Shown here: positions 8,117 to 16,867 of the stretch, in pieces
Position numbering within the stretch: position 1 is the stretch's first letter
Layout: every line of letters begins with the position of its first letter
DNA from: Acinetobacter halotolerans
GTDB lineage: Bacteria > Pseudomonadota > Gammaproteobacteria > Pseudomonadales > Moraxellaceae
Direction of reading: 5' to 3'
Assembly (NCBI RefSeq): GCF_004208515.1
Contig: NZ_SGIM01000008.1
Location: 62,001-126,000 of the forward strand
Length of the DNA: 64,000 bases
Translations under genes and position numbers: made by a program
Notes under the pieces: generated by a model
Databases searched by the model: none
Told to the model about the DNA's origin: nothing
Seen by the model: the letters and a program-made list of their open reading frames with translations, nothing else

Positions 8117-9301
8117 GTGCGCCGTGCATTTACATGGTTACCTTGGGTATTACTCATTGTCGTTATATTTAGTTTTCTGGCTTGGCAGAAATCACATCAG
8201 CCGAAACCGACTGTGGCGTCTGATGGTGTCAAAATGCCAGCAGAAAAGGTTGAACCCTTAGTTGATACAAATCGTATGGGTGGGGTGGTTTCTTATAATG
8301 CTGCTGTAAAAGTTGCTGCTCCTGCAGTCGTAAATATTTTTACCACGCAAAAAATAAAACAACCTAATCATCCTTTATTGAATGACCCTGTTTTCCGCGA
8401 GTTTTTTGGCAATCAAATTCCTCAACAACCTAAAAATGAAAATAGTTTAGGTTCGGGGGTGATCGTTCGTGCAGATGGTTATATTTTGACGAACAATCAT
8501 GTTATTGCTCAAGCAGAACATATTGTTGTTGCGTTATATGATGGTCGTCGTGCTGAAGCAAAAGTGATCGGTACAGATCCTGATACAGATTTGGCTGTAA
8601 TCAAAATCGAGTTGGATAAACTCCCAGTTTTACCATTTAAACTCAGTGGTAATGAAGTGGGTGATGTTGTACTCGCGATCGGTAACCCATTTGGTGTCGG
8701 TCAAACTGTTACACAAGGGATTATTTCTGCGACTGGTCGTTCTGATTTAGGGATTAACACTTACGAAGATTTCATTCAGACGGATGCTGCGATTAACCCA
8801 GGCAACTCTGGTGGAGCTTTAATTGATGTTGCAGGTAATCTGATTGGTGTGAATACGGCTATTTTCTCTCAATCTGGTGGGTCGCTTGGTATCGGTTTTG
8901 CGATACCCGCAAAAGTTTGTCAGCAAGTTTTAAATTCTATTTTGAAAGATGGTCGTGTGGTACGTGGTTGGTTAGGCATTAGTTTAATTCCAAATAATTT
9001 GGATGAAGATGTATTAACCGCAAAACCAATCGGTGTCTTAGTCGCTGATGTGTTACGTGGTGGTCCAGCTGATCTCGCAGGCGTTAAACGTGGAGATAAA
9101 ATTGTTCAAGTCAATAATGAACAAATTTCTTCTGCATCGCATTTGATTAACTATGTCGCTCTACAGGCGCCAGAAAGTTCGATTGAAGTGGTGGTAGAAC
9201 GTGATGGGAAACAACAACAATTGGAAGTCAAAGTTGGGGAGCGAAAAATCCAACATAATGTCCAATCCCAATACATTCCGTTACCGAAAGGTCAGCAATA
9301 G
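8117..9301 (+). CDS. Membrane-anchored trypsin-like serine protease with one PDZ domain (DegS/AlgW type)
   Basis: 394 residues. An N-terminal helix (residues 7-23) anchors the protein in the inner membrane with the protease in the periplasm. The catalytic triad is His128 (TNNHV), Asp158 (DTDLAV) and Ser231 (GNSGGAL). A single PDZ domain occupies about residues 285-380. The one-PDZ, membrane-anchored layout is that of DegS/AlgW, which cleave the anti-sigma factor RseA/MucA when the PDZ senses unfolded outer membrane proteins; that role is inferred. The GTG start has AGAGGA eight bases upstream. It is a single-gene unit. Confidence 0.88.
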   Translation: MRRAFTWLPWVLLIVVIFSFLAWQKSHQPKPTVASDGVKMPAEKVEPLVDTNRMGGVVSYNAAVKVAAPAVVNIFTTQKIKQPNHPLLNDPVFREFFGNQIPQQPKNENSLGSGVIVRADGYILTNNHVIAQAEHIVVALYDGRRAEAKVIGTDPDTDLAVIKIELDKLPVLPFKLSGNEVGDVVLAIGNPFGVGQTVTQGIISATGRSDLGINTYEDFIQTDAAINPGNSGGALIDVAGNLIGVNTAIFSQSGGSLGIGFAIPAKVCQQVLNSILKDGRVVRGWLGISLIPNNLDEDVLTAKPIGVLVADVLRGGPADLAGVKRGDKIVQVNNEQISSASHLINYVALQAPESSIEVVVERDGKQQQLEVKVGERKIQHNVQSQYIPLPKGQQ

Positions 9302-9329
9302 AATTATTTAGACTTTGTCGTAGTACGAT

Positions 9330-9360
9330 AAAAGACTGTTTTAGAACAGTCTTTTATTTT
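9330..9360 (+). terminator. Terminator of the DegS-like gene
   Basis: AAAAGACTGTT paired with AACAGTCTTTT, loop TTAG, then ATTTTG. It lies 28 bases after the stop. Confidence 0.88.
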
Positions 9361-9369
9361 GTTTAATAA

Positions 9370-9404
9370 AAAAGCTTGTTGATCCACTCGATCAACAAGC
9401 TTTT
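9370..9404 (-). terminator. Perfect 15-bp inverted repeat, probable terminator of the porin gene
   Basis: AAAAGCTTGTTGATC (9370-9384) and its exact complement (9390-9404) around a five-base loop. A and T flanks would serve either strand. The porin gene ends 121 bases upstream on the minus strand and has no nearer hairpin, so this may end its transcript or back up the terminator at 9330-9360. Confidence 0.6.
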
Positions 9405-9524
9405 GCACTTTTATGACTTTTTTATTTTTTATTAAATCATCCAAATTTGAAAATTTGATGACAGTTTCTCTATGATTTCATGCAAACACAGTTAAGTAGA
9501 TGAATTTTCATTAGAAATAAAGTT

Positions 9525-10736
9525 TTAGTATTTATAATCCAGTTGTAACCAAAGTTTTTCAGTATTGACACCAAAATCTTCAGCTTGATAATGAGAAAAT
9601 TTAGCTAATCCCGATAAGCCCTTGAGGGGAAGTGGTTGAGTATAAGAAAGTGCAAACTCTTGTCCATAATTTAATCCTTTTTCATCACTGCGGTAATGAT
9701 GTAATTCAGTCGCTAATTTGCCCTGACTGAATATGTTGAAACTAGAACTGATATATATATCGCGTAAGCCATTTGCTGGCGTATTTAGAAATAGATCTGT
9801 CCAACCATTAAACTTATGTTTTGTTGCCAGTGGTGTTTGAAATGCAATTTTGCCGTTGTCGCTAGTAAGTACTTCATAGCCGATTGCAACTTCACCCACT
9901 GGGGTTTTGCCTGATATTTGATAACCGAGCTCAACAGCATAATAATCAGCATCATATGTTACAGGTTGATCTGCATAATCCTGCTGTTTGGCGTATTCGA
10001 CAGCATAACGGAAGTTATTTTGCTTACCTGTTAAACGTAAGCCGTAGGTTTGGTTGGACCAAGCATTTAGGTCTTCGAAATCAATAAAATAGCCATACAG
10101 TACAGCATTGAGTTGTGGGCTGTAGTTGTATTTGATTTGTGCCAAATGAATTTGACTGTCTTGTTCACCATCTTGTGCGATCAATGCAATGGGTTTGGGA
10201 TCCTCACTCCCAAAAATCGTATTTACCTGATCAATATAAGCATAGTACAACTGTAATGATTGAGTTGGTTTTAGGTTTAAACTAACTGCATCATAGCTTT
10301 GTTCATTTTGACGCCAACCTACAGAGCCAATAAACCGTTGGTTATCTAAGTTAATGACTTGGCGACCTAGGCGAGCATCGAATTTAGGATTGCTGTAATT
10401 TAAAAATAATTGATTGATGTCTAGGTTTTCTGGATCAGGTACCACACTGTATTGAGTTTCGTTATTCCGAGTACTATTAAACTTTTTATTCAGTTCAATC
10501 GTTGCTTCACCTTGAGCAAATAGACTTAAACCTTGCCATGTTCCTGTTTGTAGTGCAGGGCGGATACGTAAGGTGGTTGCTTCCGCTTTCTTTAAAGGAT
10601 TGTCTTGATCAACCATCTCAAAGCGTAGACGGCTATCAAGCGTAAACTTGGTGTTGTTGATAAAATCATTGTTTGCTGAAGTATTGAATGCTGCAAAACA
10701 GCTAAGCGTGAGTAATGACATTGAAATGATTTTCAT
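9525..10736 (-). CDS. Outer membrane beta-barrel porin, alginate-export-like
   Basis: 403 residues with a signal peptide cleaved near FNTSA/NND and a C-terminal aromatic residue (LDYKY), the usual marks of an outer membrane barrel. Alternating strands such as LDSRLRFEMV, FDARLGRQVINL and GELGYQI-like segments, with the RQV...RFIGSVGWRQNEQSYD region, resemble the alginate-export porin family (PF13372). The substrate is not known. It lies 84 bases after narK on the same strand, with a small hairpin (10779-10806) between them, so it may be co-expressed and might serve as a channel for nitrate or another anion; that is inference only. Confidence 0.72.
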   Translation of the reverse strand: MKIISMSLLTLSCFAAFNTSANNDFINNTKFTLDSRLRFEMVDQDNPLKKAEATTLRIRPALQTGTWQGLSLFAQGEATIELNKKFNSTRNNETQYSVVPDPENLDINQLFLNYSNPKFDARLGRQVINLDNQRFIGSVGWRQNEQSYDAVSLNLKPTQSLQLYYAYIDQVNTIFGSEDPKPIALIAQDGEQDSQIHLAQIKYNYSPQLNAVLYGYFIDFEDLNAWSNQTYGLRLTGKQNNFRYAVEYAKQQDYADQPVTYDADYYAVELGYQISGKTPVGEVAIGYEVLTSDNGKIAFQTPLATKHKFNGWTDLFLNTPANGLRDIYISSSFNIFSQGKLATELHHYRSDEKGLNYGQEFALSYTQPLPLKGLSGLAKFSHYQAEDFGVNTEKLWLQLDYKY

Positions 10737-10820
10737 CTAATTCCCCTTAAATTAATAATTTGAGTTTGATTGGGTGAGGAGGAGATAAATTTAATTTCAT
10801 CTCCTCTATTTCATGTTTGG

Positions 10821-12167
10821 TTAAGCAGCAGAATTACGTTCAAGTAATGCTTGTTCAAACAATTCTTTTTCTTTTTCCTTGTGTTCGACTGAGAAACGAA
10901 TCAGCACCACACTAAAGGCAGCAACAGTCACGAGACAGCCTAGAATCATGAGACAGGTTTGGATATCGAGTAGACCTTTTAGTAAGAAACCAGCCGCAAC
11001 TGCGCCGACATTTCCACCTGCACCAATGATGCCTGCTACGCCACCGAGTGCATCACGGTCGATAAATGGAACCAAAGCATAGGTTGCGCCACAGGCCATA
11101 TGTGTAAATAGTGCAAAAACTGTCATAGCGAGTACGGCAAGCATGACGGTATTCATTTGTGAGAAAACGATCAGGAATAGACCTTCGCCTAAGATCAGTA
11201 AGAATAAAATTCGTGTACGACCATCTAAACCTTTGTTCATAGCCACTTTGTCAGAAACAATACCACCCAATGCACGCGCAAATAATGCCAATAGACCGAA
11301 GATACCTGCTGTCAGTCCAGCTTCTTTTAAGCCCATATTAAAATGGTCAACATAGTACATCGCTGCAATATTATGAATGAAGATTTCGATACCAAAACAT
11401 GCGGCGTATGCTGTAAACAACACCCAAACACGATAGTTACGAGCGGCTTGCATGAGAATCGCAGTACCGCCTTTTTTATTATTTCCAGCTTCAATCCCTT
11501 GCTCGCGTAATTCCTTAAAATTACCTTGTGGGCTATCTTGAGTGAGTTTCCAATAAAGGACACCAACGATGAGCATCATAATGCCAGGAACGAGTAGGGC
11601 AATACGCCATCCCATCGCTTGCTCGACACCGAACATGACGATAGCGCCTAAAATGAGTGGCATGATCGCTTGGGTTGCACCACCACCCGCATTACCCCAA
11701 CCAGCAGCGGCCGCATTTGCCGTACCGACAACATTCGGTGCAAACATGACACTGGTATGGTATTGAGTAATAACGAAGCTTGCACCAATCGCTCCAATTA
11801 ATAGACGAAAGAATAGAAAGGATTCATAGGTATTTGCTGCGGCAACGCCGAAGACAGGAATACTTCCCAGTAAGAGTAGGGCTGTATAAGTTTTACGTGG
11901 ACCATATTTATCGCACAATGGACCAACAATAAGACGAATCAGAATGGTAATTGCCACAGCAGCAATATTGATATTGGCGATTTGTGATTTGGTTAAATTA
12001 AATTCCCCAGCAATGACAGGCATCAGCGGAGCGCAGGCAAACCATGCGAAGAAGCAGACAAAGAACGCCAGCCATGTCATGTGGAATGCGCGCATTGCAG
12101 GAGTAGCAAAGCTAAATAATTTTATTTCAGTGGCTTTTTTTGCATCTAAATTCATTTTTGAAGACAT
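10821..12167 (-). CDS. narK: Nitrate/nitrite transporter, MFS (NarK/NasA type)
   Basis: 448 residues from the ATG at 12165-12167, preceded by AGGAGAAG; an open frame runs further upstream to 12257 but lies in the mRNA leader. Twelve hydrophobic segments are apparent. The nitrate signature GWGNAGGGATQAIMPLI (around residue 160) and RIALLVPG match the NarK/NrtP group, with conserved Arg residues in the first and eighth helices expected to bind nitrate. No nitrate or nitrite reductase gene is next to it. The upstream sigma54 promoter indicates an assimilatory role under nitrogen limitation rather than respiration. Confidence 0.92.
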   Translation of the reverse strand: MSSKMNLDAKKATEIKLFSFATPAMRAFHMTWLAFFVCFFAWFACAPLMPVIAGEFNLTKSQIANINIAAVAITILIRLIVGPLCDKYGPRKTYTALLLLGSIPVFGVAAANTYESFLFFRLLIGAIGASFVITQYHTSVMFAPNVVGTANAAAAGWGNAGGGATQAIMPLILGAIVMFGVEQAMGWRIALLVPGIMMLIVGVLYWKLTQDSPQGNFKELREQGIEAGNNKKGGTAILMQAARNYRVWVLFTAYAACFGIEIFIHNIAAMYYVDHFNMGLKEAGLTAGIFGLLALFARALGGIVSDKVAMNKGLDGRTRILFLLILGEGLFLIVFSQMNTVMLAVLAMTVFALFTHMACGATYALVPFIDRDALGGVAGIIGAGGNVGAVAAGFLLKGLLDIQTCLMILGCLVTVAAFSVVLIRFSVEHKEKEKELFEQALLERNSAA

Positions 12168-12289
12168 AAACTTCTCCTGAACTGAACGTAATTTTTTGCA
12201 AAGCAGAGTATCTGCATAAGCAAAGCGAACAGAACGGACATCGTTGGCCGTCGACAAACTCTTTTGTGAATCATCTTTGATCCACCGCG
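12168..12289 (-). promoter_or_regulatory. Long narK leader
   Basis: About 120 bases lie between the predicted sigma54 start and the narK ATG. The RNA can form small helices, for example ACGG/CCGT and GCAG/CTGC inside TTTGC/GCAAA just before the ribosome site. I cannot identify a proven terminator or the paired hexaloop hairpins used by ANTAR proteins such as NasR/NasT, but a leader this long before a nitrate gene suits such control. Confidence 0.35.
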
Positions 12290-12299
12290 TTAGTCATAA

Positions 12300-12315
12300 T
12301 GCAAGGGCCATGCCA
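12300..12315 (-). promoter_or_regulatory. Sigma54 promoter of narK
   Basis: On the minus strand, TGGCATGGCCCTTGCA matches TGGCAC-N5-TTGCW with one change, with -24 GG and -12 GC exactly ten bases apart. The predicted start is near 12289. Confidence 0.75.
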
Positions 12316-12465
12316 TAAAAAATAATTAACCAAATGAATAAATTAAAATATTAATTGTAAAAAAGTATTTGGATTTATATTTAGGTTTTGGTTCATTTTT
12401 GAAAGTTGGAGGCTGAATTATTTGGTATTGAATTAAAAAATTTGGTTAGACAATCATGAATAAGC

Positions 12466-12482
12466 TGTTTGCAATTGGTGCG
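12466..12482 (-). promoter_or_regulatory. NtrC-like site upstream of narK
   Basis: TGTTTGCAATTGGTGCG (plus strand) keeps 11 of 17 consensus positions with a strong TGGTGC half, and 12 of 17 are identical to glnA site B. Its centre is about 185 bases before the predicted narK start, close to the distance of glnA site A. The site is palindromic by design, so orientation is not important. Confidence 0.42.
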
Positions 12483-12520
12483 GAAATTCTATGCACAGTG
12501 GTTTAAAAGGTGGCGAAAAT

Positions 12521-12546
12521 AAAAAAAAGCAGCCGAAGCTGCTTTT
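12521..12546 (-). terminator. Terminator of the OmpW-family gene
   Basis: AAAAGCAGC (12525-12533) and GCTGCTTTT (12538-12546) with loop CGAA; the A run at 12521-12528 gives the U tract on the minus strand. It lies 15 bases after the stop. Confidence 0.9.
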
Positions 12547-12560
12547 GAAAAAAATAAAAT

Positions 12561-13619
12561 TTAGAAGCGATAGCCCACACCTAAATAGGTGATCAGTGGA
12601 TCAATATCAATTTTGGTATTGGCGCGGATTAACTCTTTGCCTGTATTGCGGTCAGTGACATAGATTTTTGCTTCATTATTCATTTTTGAATAAGAGACTG
12701 AACCGACAGCAAACCAGTTTGGTTTGAAATCATAAGTTGCGCCTATCGTGACGATCGGTGCAAAAGTATCCGTTGCTTTGAGTTTAACAACAGGATCAGC
12801 AGATGATTTCTTGCCATCTAATGCTGCACCCGCTTTATCATCATGAATATTTTGAATCATATGACCAGCCGCAATAAGATCAGATTCAATCGCAGGATTA
12901 ATTTTTAATGAATTAAAGTAAGCATACATCACGCCAGCCCCTACATAAGGGCGGAATTTGTTGACACCTGTTTTACCAAACTGGTAATGGAGTTCGACTG
13001 CTGGTAGCCATGCGCGTGCGGAAGCTGCTTTATCACCTTGAGTTAAATCAGTGATATGAAGATCTTGTTTTAGACCGATAGAACCTAAAGCTGTATCGGC
13101 TTTTCCACTTAAAGGAGCATAAATATCTCCTTTCCCTTTGATATCAACTTTTGGAGGAATGCCTGCTTTGACCTCTAATGAGAGATTGTCGGTGAAATTG
13201 TAATTAAACATGAGACCAACAGTGTCGACATTATCTGCTTCCAAGCCAGTACCCTGACTTTTCCAATTTGAGAGACCATTTACAGTTGCAGTTCCAGTTA
13301 ATGCTCCAGGTACGGGATCTAATGGCTGTATTTTGATTGCATCATAGAGTGCTTTGTTGGAGTCTCGATCTGCAGCGTCCAGTACAGCTTGTTTAGAAAC
13401 TGATCCAACCTTTGATTGGGTTCCTTCAGCAATACTAGTATTAATGTTGATTGGATTTGCTGAACCTTGAGGCATCGCATGTAACCAACCTGCGGACACA
13501 GAGAAACGTTTAAATCCATCACCATCTTTAAGACTAAAATAAGGTGAGTCTGCAAAAGTAAGAGTAGGTAGGGTGCAAAGCCCCGTTATAAGGAAAGTGA
13601 ATGACTTTTTCATCATCAT
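12561..13619 (-). CDS. OmpW-family outer membrane protein, long form
   Basis: 352 residues counted from the first of three consecutive ATG codons (13619, 13616, 13613), which lie just after GGAG; which one is used is uncertain. Signal peptide ends near LTFA/DSPYF. The C-terminal half has RPYVGAGVMYAYFN and PNWFAVGSVSYSKM, and the protein ends ITYLGVGYRF, all standard for OmpW barrels. The family is usually about 210 residues; the extra 130 or so lie mainly in residues 40-130 and in a KGKGDI... loop, which suggests enlarged external loops. OmpW proteins form narrow hydrophobic channels; the substrate here is unknown. Single-gene unit. Confidence 0.85.
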   Translation of the reverse strand: MMMKKSFTFLITGLCTLPTLTFADSPYFSLKDGDGFKRFSVSAGWLHAMPQGSANPININTSIAEGTQSKVGSVSKQAVLDAADRDSNKALYDAIKIQPLDPVPGALTGTATVNGLSNWKSQGTGLEADNVDTVGLMFNYNFTDNLSLEVKAGIPPKVDIKGKGDIYAPLSGKADTALGSIGLKQDLHITDLTQGDKAASARAWLPAVELHYQFGKTGVNKFRPYVGAGVMYAYFNSLKINPAIESDLIAAGHMIQNIHDDKAGAALDGKKSSADPVVKLKATDTFAPIVTIGATYDFKPNWFAVGSVSYSKMNNEAKIYVTDRNTGKELIRANTKIDIDPLITYLGVGYRF

Positions 13620-13770
13620 GGGACTCCATGTCCAAAAGTTTGTAAGGATTTTTCTTGCGCCCAACATAACTCTTTTTTATGAATGGTGTGTTTAGTTAAA
13701 TTTTATAATTGTTGTGCTTATGAAATATTTTGTTTTGTTTAGATAAATTGATGAAGAAATTGTGGAGATG

Positions 13771-13797
13771 AAAAAAGCTACCGAAATAGCTTTTTTG
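13771..13797 (-). terminator. map terminator
   Basis: AAAAAAGCTA (13771-13780) and TAGCTTTTTT (13787-13796), loop CCGAAA, 27 bases after the map stop. Confidence 0.9.
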
Positions 13798-13823
13798 ATA
13801 GGTGCTTAAAGATAGAGAATCAA

Positions 13824-14648
13824 TTACATAAAACGAGATAAATCTTCTTCAGGGCGTGCAGTTAAAACCTCAATCCCTGTCTGTGTGACTAAAATCGTAT
13901 GCTCGTATTGTGCAGATAATTTATGGTCTTTGGTTACAACTGTCCATTTATCACCTAATAATTTGGTTTGCCAAACGCCTGCATTGACCATTGGTTCGAT
14001 CGTAAAGGTCATGCCAGCTTCAAGGCGCATACCTGTGCCTTTTTGGCCATAGTGCAGAACTTGTGGCTCATCATGGAAGACATTACCGATACCATGACCG
14101 CAATACTCACGAACGACACTGAAACGTTCAGACTCAACGTATTGTTGAATCGCGTGTCCAACATCGCCAAGATATGATCCATCTTTAACAGTTGCCATAC
14201 CACGATACATCGCTTCTTGTGCAACTTTACAAAGGCGATTTGCAAGAATAGAAGTCTCTCCACCGACGACATACATCATATTGGTATCGCCGTGATAGCC
14301 ATCTTTAATCACAGTCACATCAATATTAAGGATGTCGCCATTTTTAAGCGTTTTAGCTTCGGATGGAATACCATGACATACGACATGGTTTACAGATGTG
14401 CAGATAGTATGTTGGAAAGCAGGACGCCCTGGTGCTGCACCATAGCCTAAACAAGCAGGAATGGCTTGCTGAATGTTGACAATATGATCATGACAAATTG
14501 TGTCGAGTTCTAGTGTACTCACACCCGCCTTAATATAAGGCTTAATCATGTCTAAAACTTCAGCTGCCAGTTTCCCTGCAACGCGCATCTTTTCAATTTC
14601 ATCGGGAGTTTTGATTAATCGGCGAGGAGCTGTATAAGTTGTATTCAT
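13824..14648 (-). CDS. map: Methionine aminopeptidase, type I
   Basis: Removes the initiator methionine from new proteins; two-metal hydrolase in the cytoplasm. 274 residues. Metal-binding and active-site text is visible: LNIDVTVIKDGYHGDTN (two Asp ligands), VREYCGHGIGNVFHDEPQVLHY (His ligand), EAGMTFTIEP (Glu) and SAQYEHTILVT (Glu). His in ACLGYGAAPG...HTICTSVN and the VVCHGIP segment complete the pocket. The gene is divergent from rpsB, an arrangement common in proteobacteria and fitting its role in translation. Confidence 0.97.
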   Translation of the reverse strand: MNTTYTAPRRLIKTPDEIEKMRVAGKLAAEVLDMIKPYIKAGVSTLELDTICHDHIVNIQQAIPACLGYGAAPGRPAFQHTICTSVNHVVCHGIPSEAKTLKNGDILNIDVTVIKDGYHGDTNMMYVVGGETSILANRLCKVAQEAMYRGMATVKDGSYLGDVGHAIQQYVESERFSVVREYCGHGIGNVFHDEPQVLHYGQKGTGMRLEAGMTFTIEPMVNAGVWQTKLLGDKWTVVTKDHKLSAQYEHTILVTQTGIEVLTARPEEDLSRFM

Positions 14649-14734
14649 GATCTCTAAAAACTTTTGGTAATTCGCAAGTGACTATGGTATAAATAGCCGC
14701 CTATTTTATCAATTGCTTTTCGTGACTATCTTTC

Positions 14735-14874
14735 TTAATGCGAGGTATTGCGAAAGTGTATAATAAATAGTCGTACAAAATCCGCACATATATCGTCACA
14801 TTACTCTGGGTGCCTAGCAATAGGTGGAGAATGCGGATATATGGAGGCCTAACCCAAATCTTAAGGTATAGAAA
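14735..14874 (+). promoter_or_regulatory. rpsB promoter and leader
   Basis: A consensus -10 box TATAAT at 14759-14764 has a weak -35-like TTAATG 18 bases upstream. The leader is about 100 bases and contains a complementary pair, ATCCGCA near 14780 and TGCGGAT near 14833, that could close a long helix. In gammaproteobacteria the rpsB leader carries a structured operator for autogenous control by S2; whether this leader forms that structure is inferred. Confidence 0.5.
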
Positions 14875-15627
14875 ATGGCAGATTACAACGTAAGCATGCG
14901 CGACCTTCTTCAAGCAGGCGCACACTTTGGTCACCAAACTCGTTTCTGGAACCCAAAAATGCGTCAATACATTTTTGGCGCGCGTAACAAAATTCACATC
15001 ATTAACCTTGAGCATACTGTTCCTGCGTTAAATGATGCATTGAACTTTGTGAATAACCTTGCGAGCAAAAAGAACAAAGTATTATTCGTTGGTACAAAAC
15101 GAGCTGCTTCTAACATCATCCGTGAACAAGCTCAACGCGCTGGTCAACCATATGTAGATCACCGCTGGTTAGGTGGTATGTTGACGAACTGGAAAACACT
15201 TCGCCAATCTATCAACCGTTTAAAAGATCTTCAAACTCAATCTCAAGACGGTACTTTTGCTAAGCTTACTAAACGTGAAGCTTTAGAACGTACTCGCGAG
15301 ATGGAAAAACTTGAACGTGCTTTAGGCGGCGTTAAAAACATGGGTGGTTTACCTGACGCATTATTTGTAATCGACGTTGATCACGAAGCGATTGCAATCA
15401 AAGAAGCGAAAAACTTAGGTATTCCTGTAATCGGTATCGTTGATACAAACTCTAACCCAGATCACGTTGATTACGTTATCCCGGGTAATGACGATGCGAT
15501 CCGTGCAGTAACTTTGTATGCTTCTGCTATGGCTGATGCGATTCTTGCTGGTAAAGAATATGCTCAATCACAAGCAAATGCACAAGCAAAAGGCGATGAC
15601 GCTGCAAAAGATGCTTCTGAGGCTTAA
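14875..15627 (+). CDS. rpsB: 30S ribosomal protein S2
   Basis: 250 residues. The S2 signatures are clear: [20 protein letters not shown] at the N terminus, [24 protein letters not shown], and [27 protein letters not shown] at residues 182-209. The C-terminal 20 residues are an Ala-, Gln- and Asp-rich tail, variable in the family. It binds the 30S head/body junction late in assembly with S1. It is co-located with tsf, with an intervening hairpin that can lower tsf expression. Confidence 0.99.
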   Translation: MADYNVSMRDLLQAGAHFGHQTRFWNPKMRQYIFGARNKIHIINLEHTVPALNDALNFVNNLASKKNKVLFVGTKRAASNIIREQAQRAGQPYVDHRWLGGMLTNWKTLRQSINRLKDLQTQSQDGTFAKLTKREALERTREMEKLERALGGVKNMGGLPDALFVIDVDHEAIAIKEAKNLGIPVIGIVDTNSNPDHVDYVIPGNDDAIRAVTLYASAMADAILAGKEYAQSQANAQAKGDDAAKDASEA

Positions 15628-15694
15628 TGCGTTTTGACGCAAGCTTGTCATTTTTGCGACATGTAATGGTGGCAAATTAAAGCGTCGAGATTGC

Positions 15695-15725
15695 AAACGG
15701 CCCAGAGTTTCTTTGGGCCGTTTTT
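15695..15725 (+). terminator. Terminator or attenuator between rpsB and tsf
   Basis: AAACGGCCCA (15695-15704) and TGGGCCGTTT (15714-15723) with T run. It lies 68 bases after rpsB and 41 bases before tsf, as in many rpsB-tsf operons where partial readthrough sets the ratio. Confidence 0.9.
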
Positions 15726-15765
15726 GTTGAACAGATTTATTTTCTACCGATTTTAGGAGATCAAC

Positions 15766-16644
15766 ATGACTGCAGTTACTGCGAGCATGGTAAAAGAATT
15801 ACGTGACCGTACTGGTCTTGCGATGATGGAATGTAAAAAAGCATTAACAGAAGCGGGCGGTGACATCGAACTTGCGATTGATAACCTTCGTAAATCAGGT
15901 CAAGCAAAAGCTGCTAAAAAAGCAGGCAACATTGCTGCTGATGGTGCGATCACGATCATTCAAAACGGTAACAAAGCGATTCTTGTTGAAGTTAACTGTC
16001 AGACTGACTTCGTTGCTAAAGACGAAAACTTCAAAAACTTTTCTGATAAAGTTGCTGCTGCTGCACTTGCTGCTGGCGAAACTGACGCTGCAAAAATTGC
16101 TGAACTTAAGCTTGAAGACGGCGCTACAGTAGAAGAATCACGTGTTGCACTTGTTCAAAAAATTGGTGAAAACATCCAAGTTCGTCGTGCTCAAATTGTT
16201 GAAGGCGAAAACTTGGCTGTTTACAAGCACGGTTTAAAAATCGGTGTAGTTGTTTCTTACACAGGTGATGCTGATACAGGTAAAGGTATTGCTATGCACG
16301 TAGCTGCATTCAATCCAGTTGCTGTAAATGCTGAAGCTGTTTCTGCTGACTTAATCGCTAAAGAGAAAGAAATTGCTGAAGCGAAAGCATTAGAATCTGG
16401 TAAGCCTGCGAACATCGTTGAGAAAATGGTAACTGGTTCAATTGAAAAATATTTGAACGAAGTTGCACTTGATCGTCAAATGTATGTAATCGACAACGAC
16501 AAAAAAGTTGCTGATGTATTGAAAGCGACTGGTACAGTTGTTGCTCAATTCGTTCGTTTCGAAGTAGGCGAAGGTATTGAGAAGAAAGCTGAAATGAGCT
16601 TTGCTGACGAAGTTGCTGCTGCTCAAGCTGCTGCTGCTCAATAA
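15766..16644 (+). CDS. tsf: Elongation factor Ts
   Basis: Nucleotide exchange factor for EF-Tu. 292 residues. The N-terminal UBA-like domain has [25 protein letters not shown], followed by the core contact [10 protein letters not shown] (residues 77-86) that inserts near the EF-Tu nucleotide site, and the C-terminal module with LALDRQ-like [10 protein letters not shown]. The start follows AGGAG by about seven bases. The Ala-rich C-terminal end is unremarkable. A terminator follows. Confidence 0.99.
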   Translation: MTAVTASMVKELRDRTGLAMMECKKALTEAGGDIELAIDNLRKSGQAKAAKKAGNIAADGAITIIQNGNKAILVEVNCQTDFVAKDENFKNFSDKVAAAALAAGETDAAKIAELKLEDGATVEESRVALVQKIGENIQVRRAQIVEGENLAVYKHGLKIGVVVSYTGDADTGKGIAMHVAAFNPVAVNAEAVSADLIAKEKEIAEAKALESGKPANIVEKMVTGSIEKYLNEVALDRQMYVIDNDKKVADVLKATGTVVAQFVRFEVGEGIEKKAEMSFADEVAAAQAAAAQ

Positions 16645-16670
16645 TTTTTACTGAATAAGTAAAAGTTATA

Positions 16671-16702
16671 AAAACCCAGTCATTATTTTGGCTGGGTTTT
16701 TT
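16671..16702 (+). terminator. tsf terminator
   Basis: AAAACCCAG and CTGGGTTTT with an AT-rich loop and six T, 27 bases after the tsf stop. Confidence 0.92.
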
Positions 16703-16867
16703 ATTGGAAACAAAAAATTCATTTTAGATAAACCACTACCAGAACATATCACCAAAGAAATTTTCAATCTCATAATAATAAAAGCGTGAAGTAGAAAAAA
16801 TTAACATCATCTTCATTAAAAACTCAATATATTGGGCTTAAATATATTGATTGCTTTGGAGTTAGAT

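Noticed and set aside
9370-9404. Perfect inverted repeat read as an IS end or attachment site
   Set aside because: No matching second end, no direct repeat and no recombinase gene; its position suits a terminator.
12168-12257. N-terminal extension of NarK by 30 codons
   Set aside because: It begins at a TTG without a ribosome site, is not membrane- or family-like, and lies in the leader after the sigma54 start; AGGAGAAG precedes the ATG at 12167.
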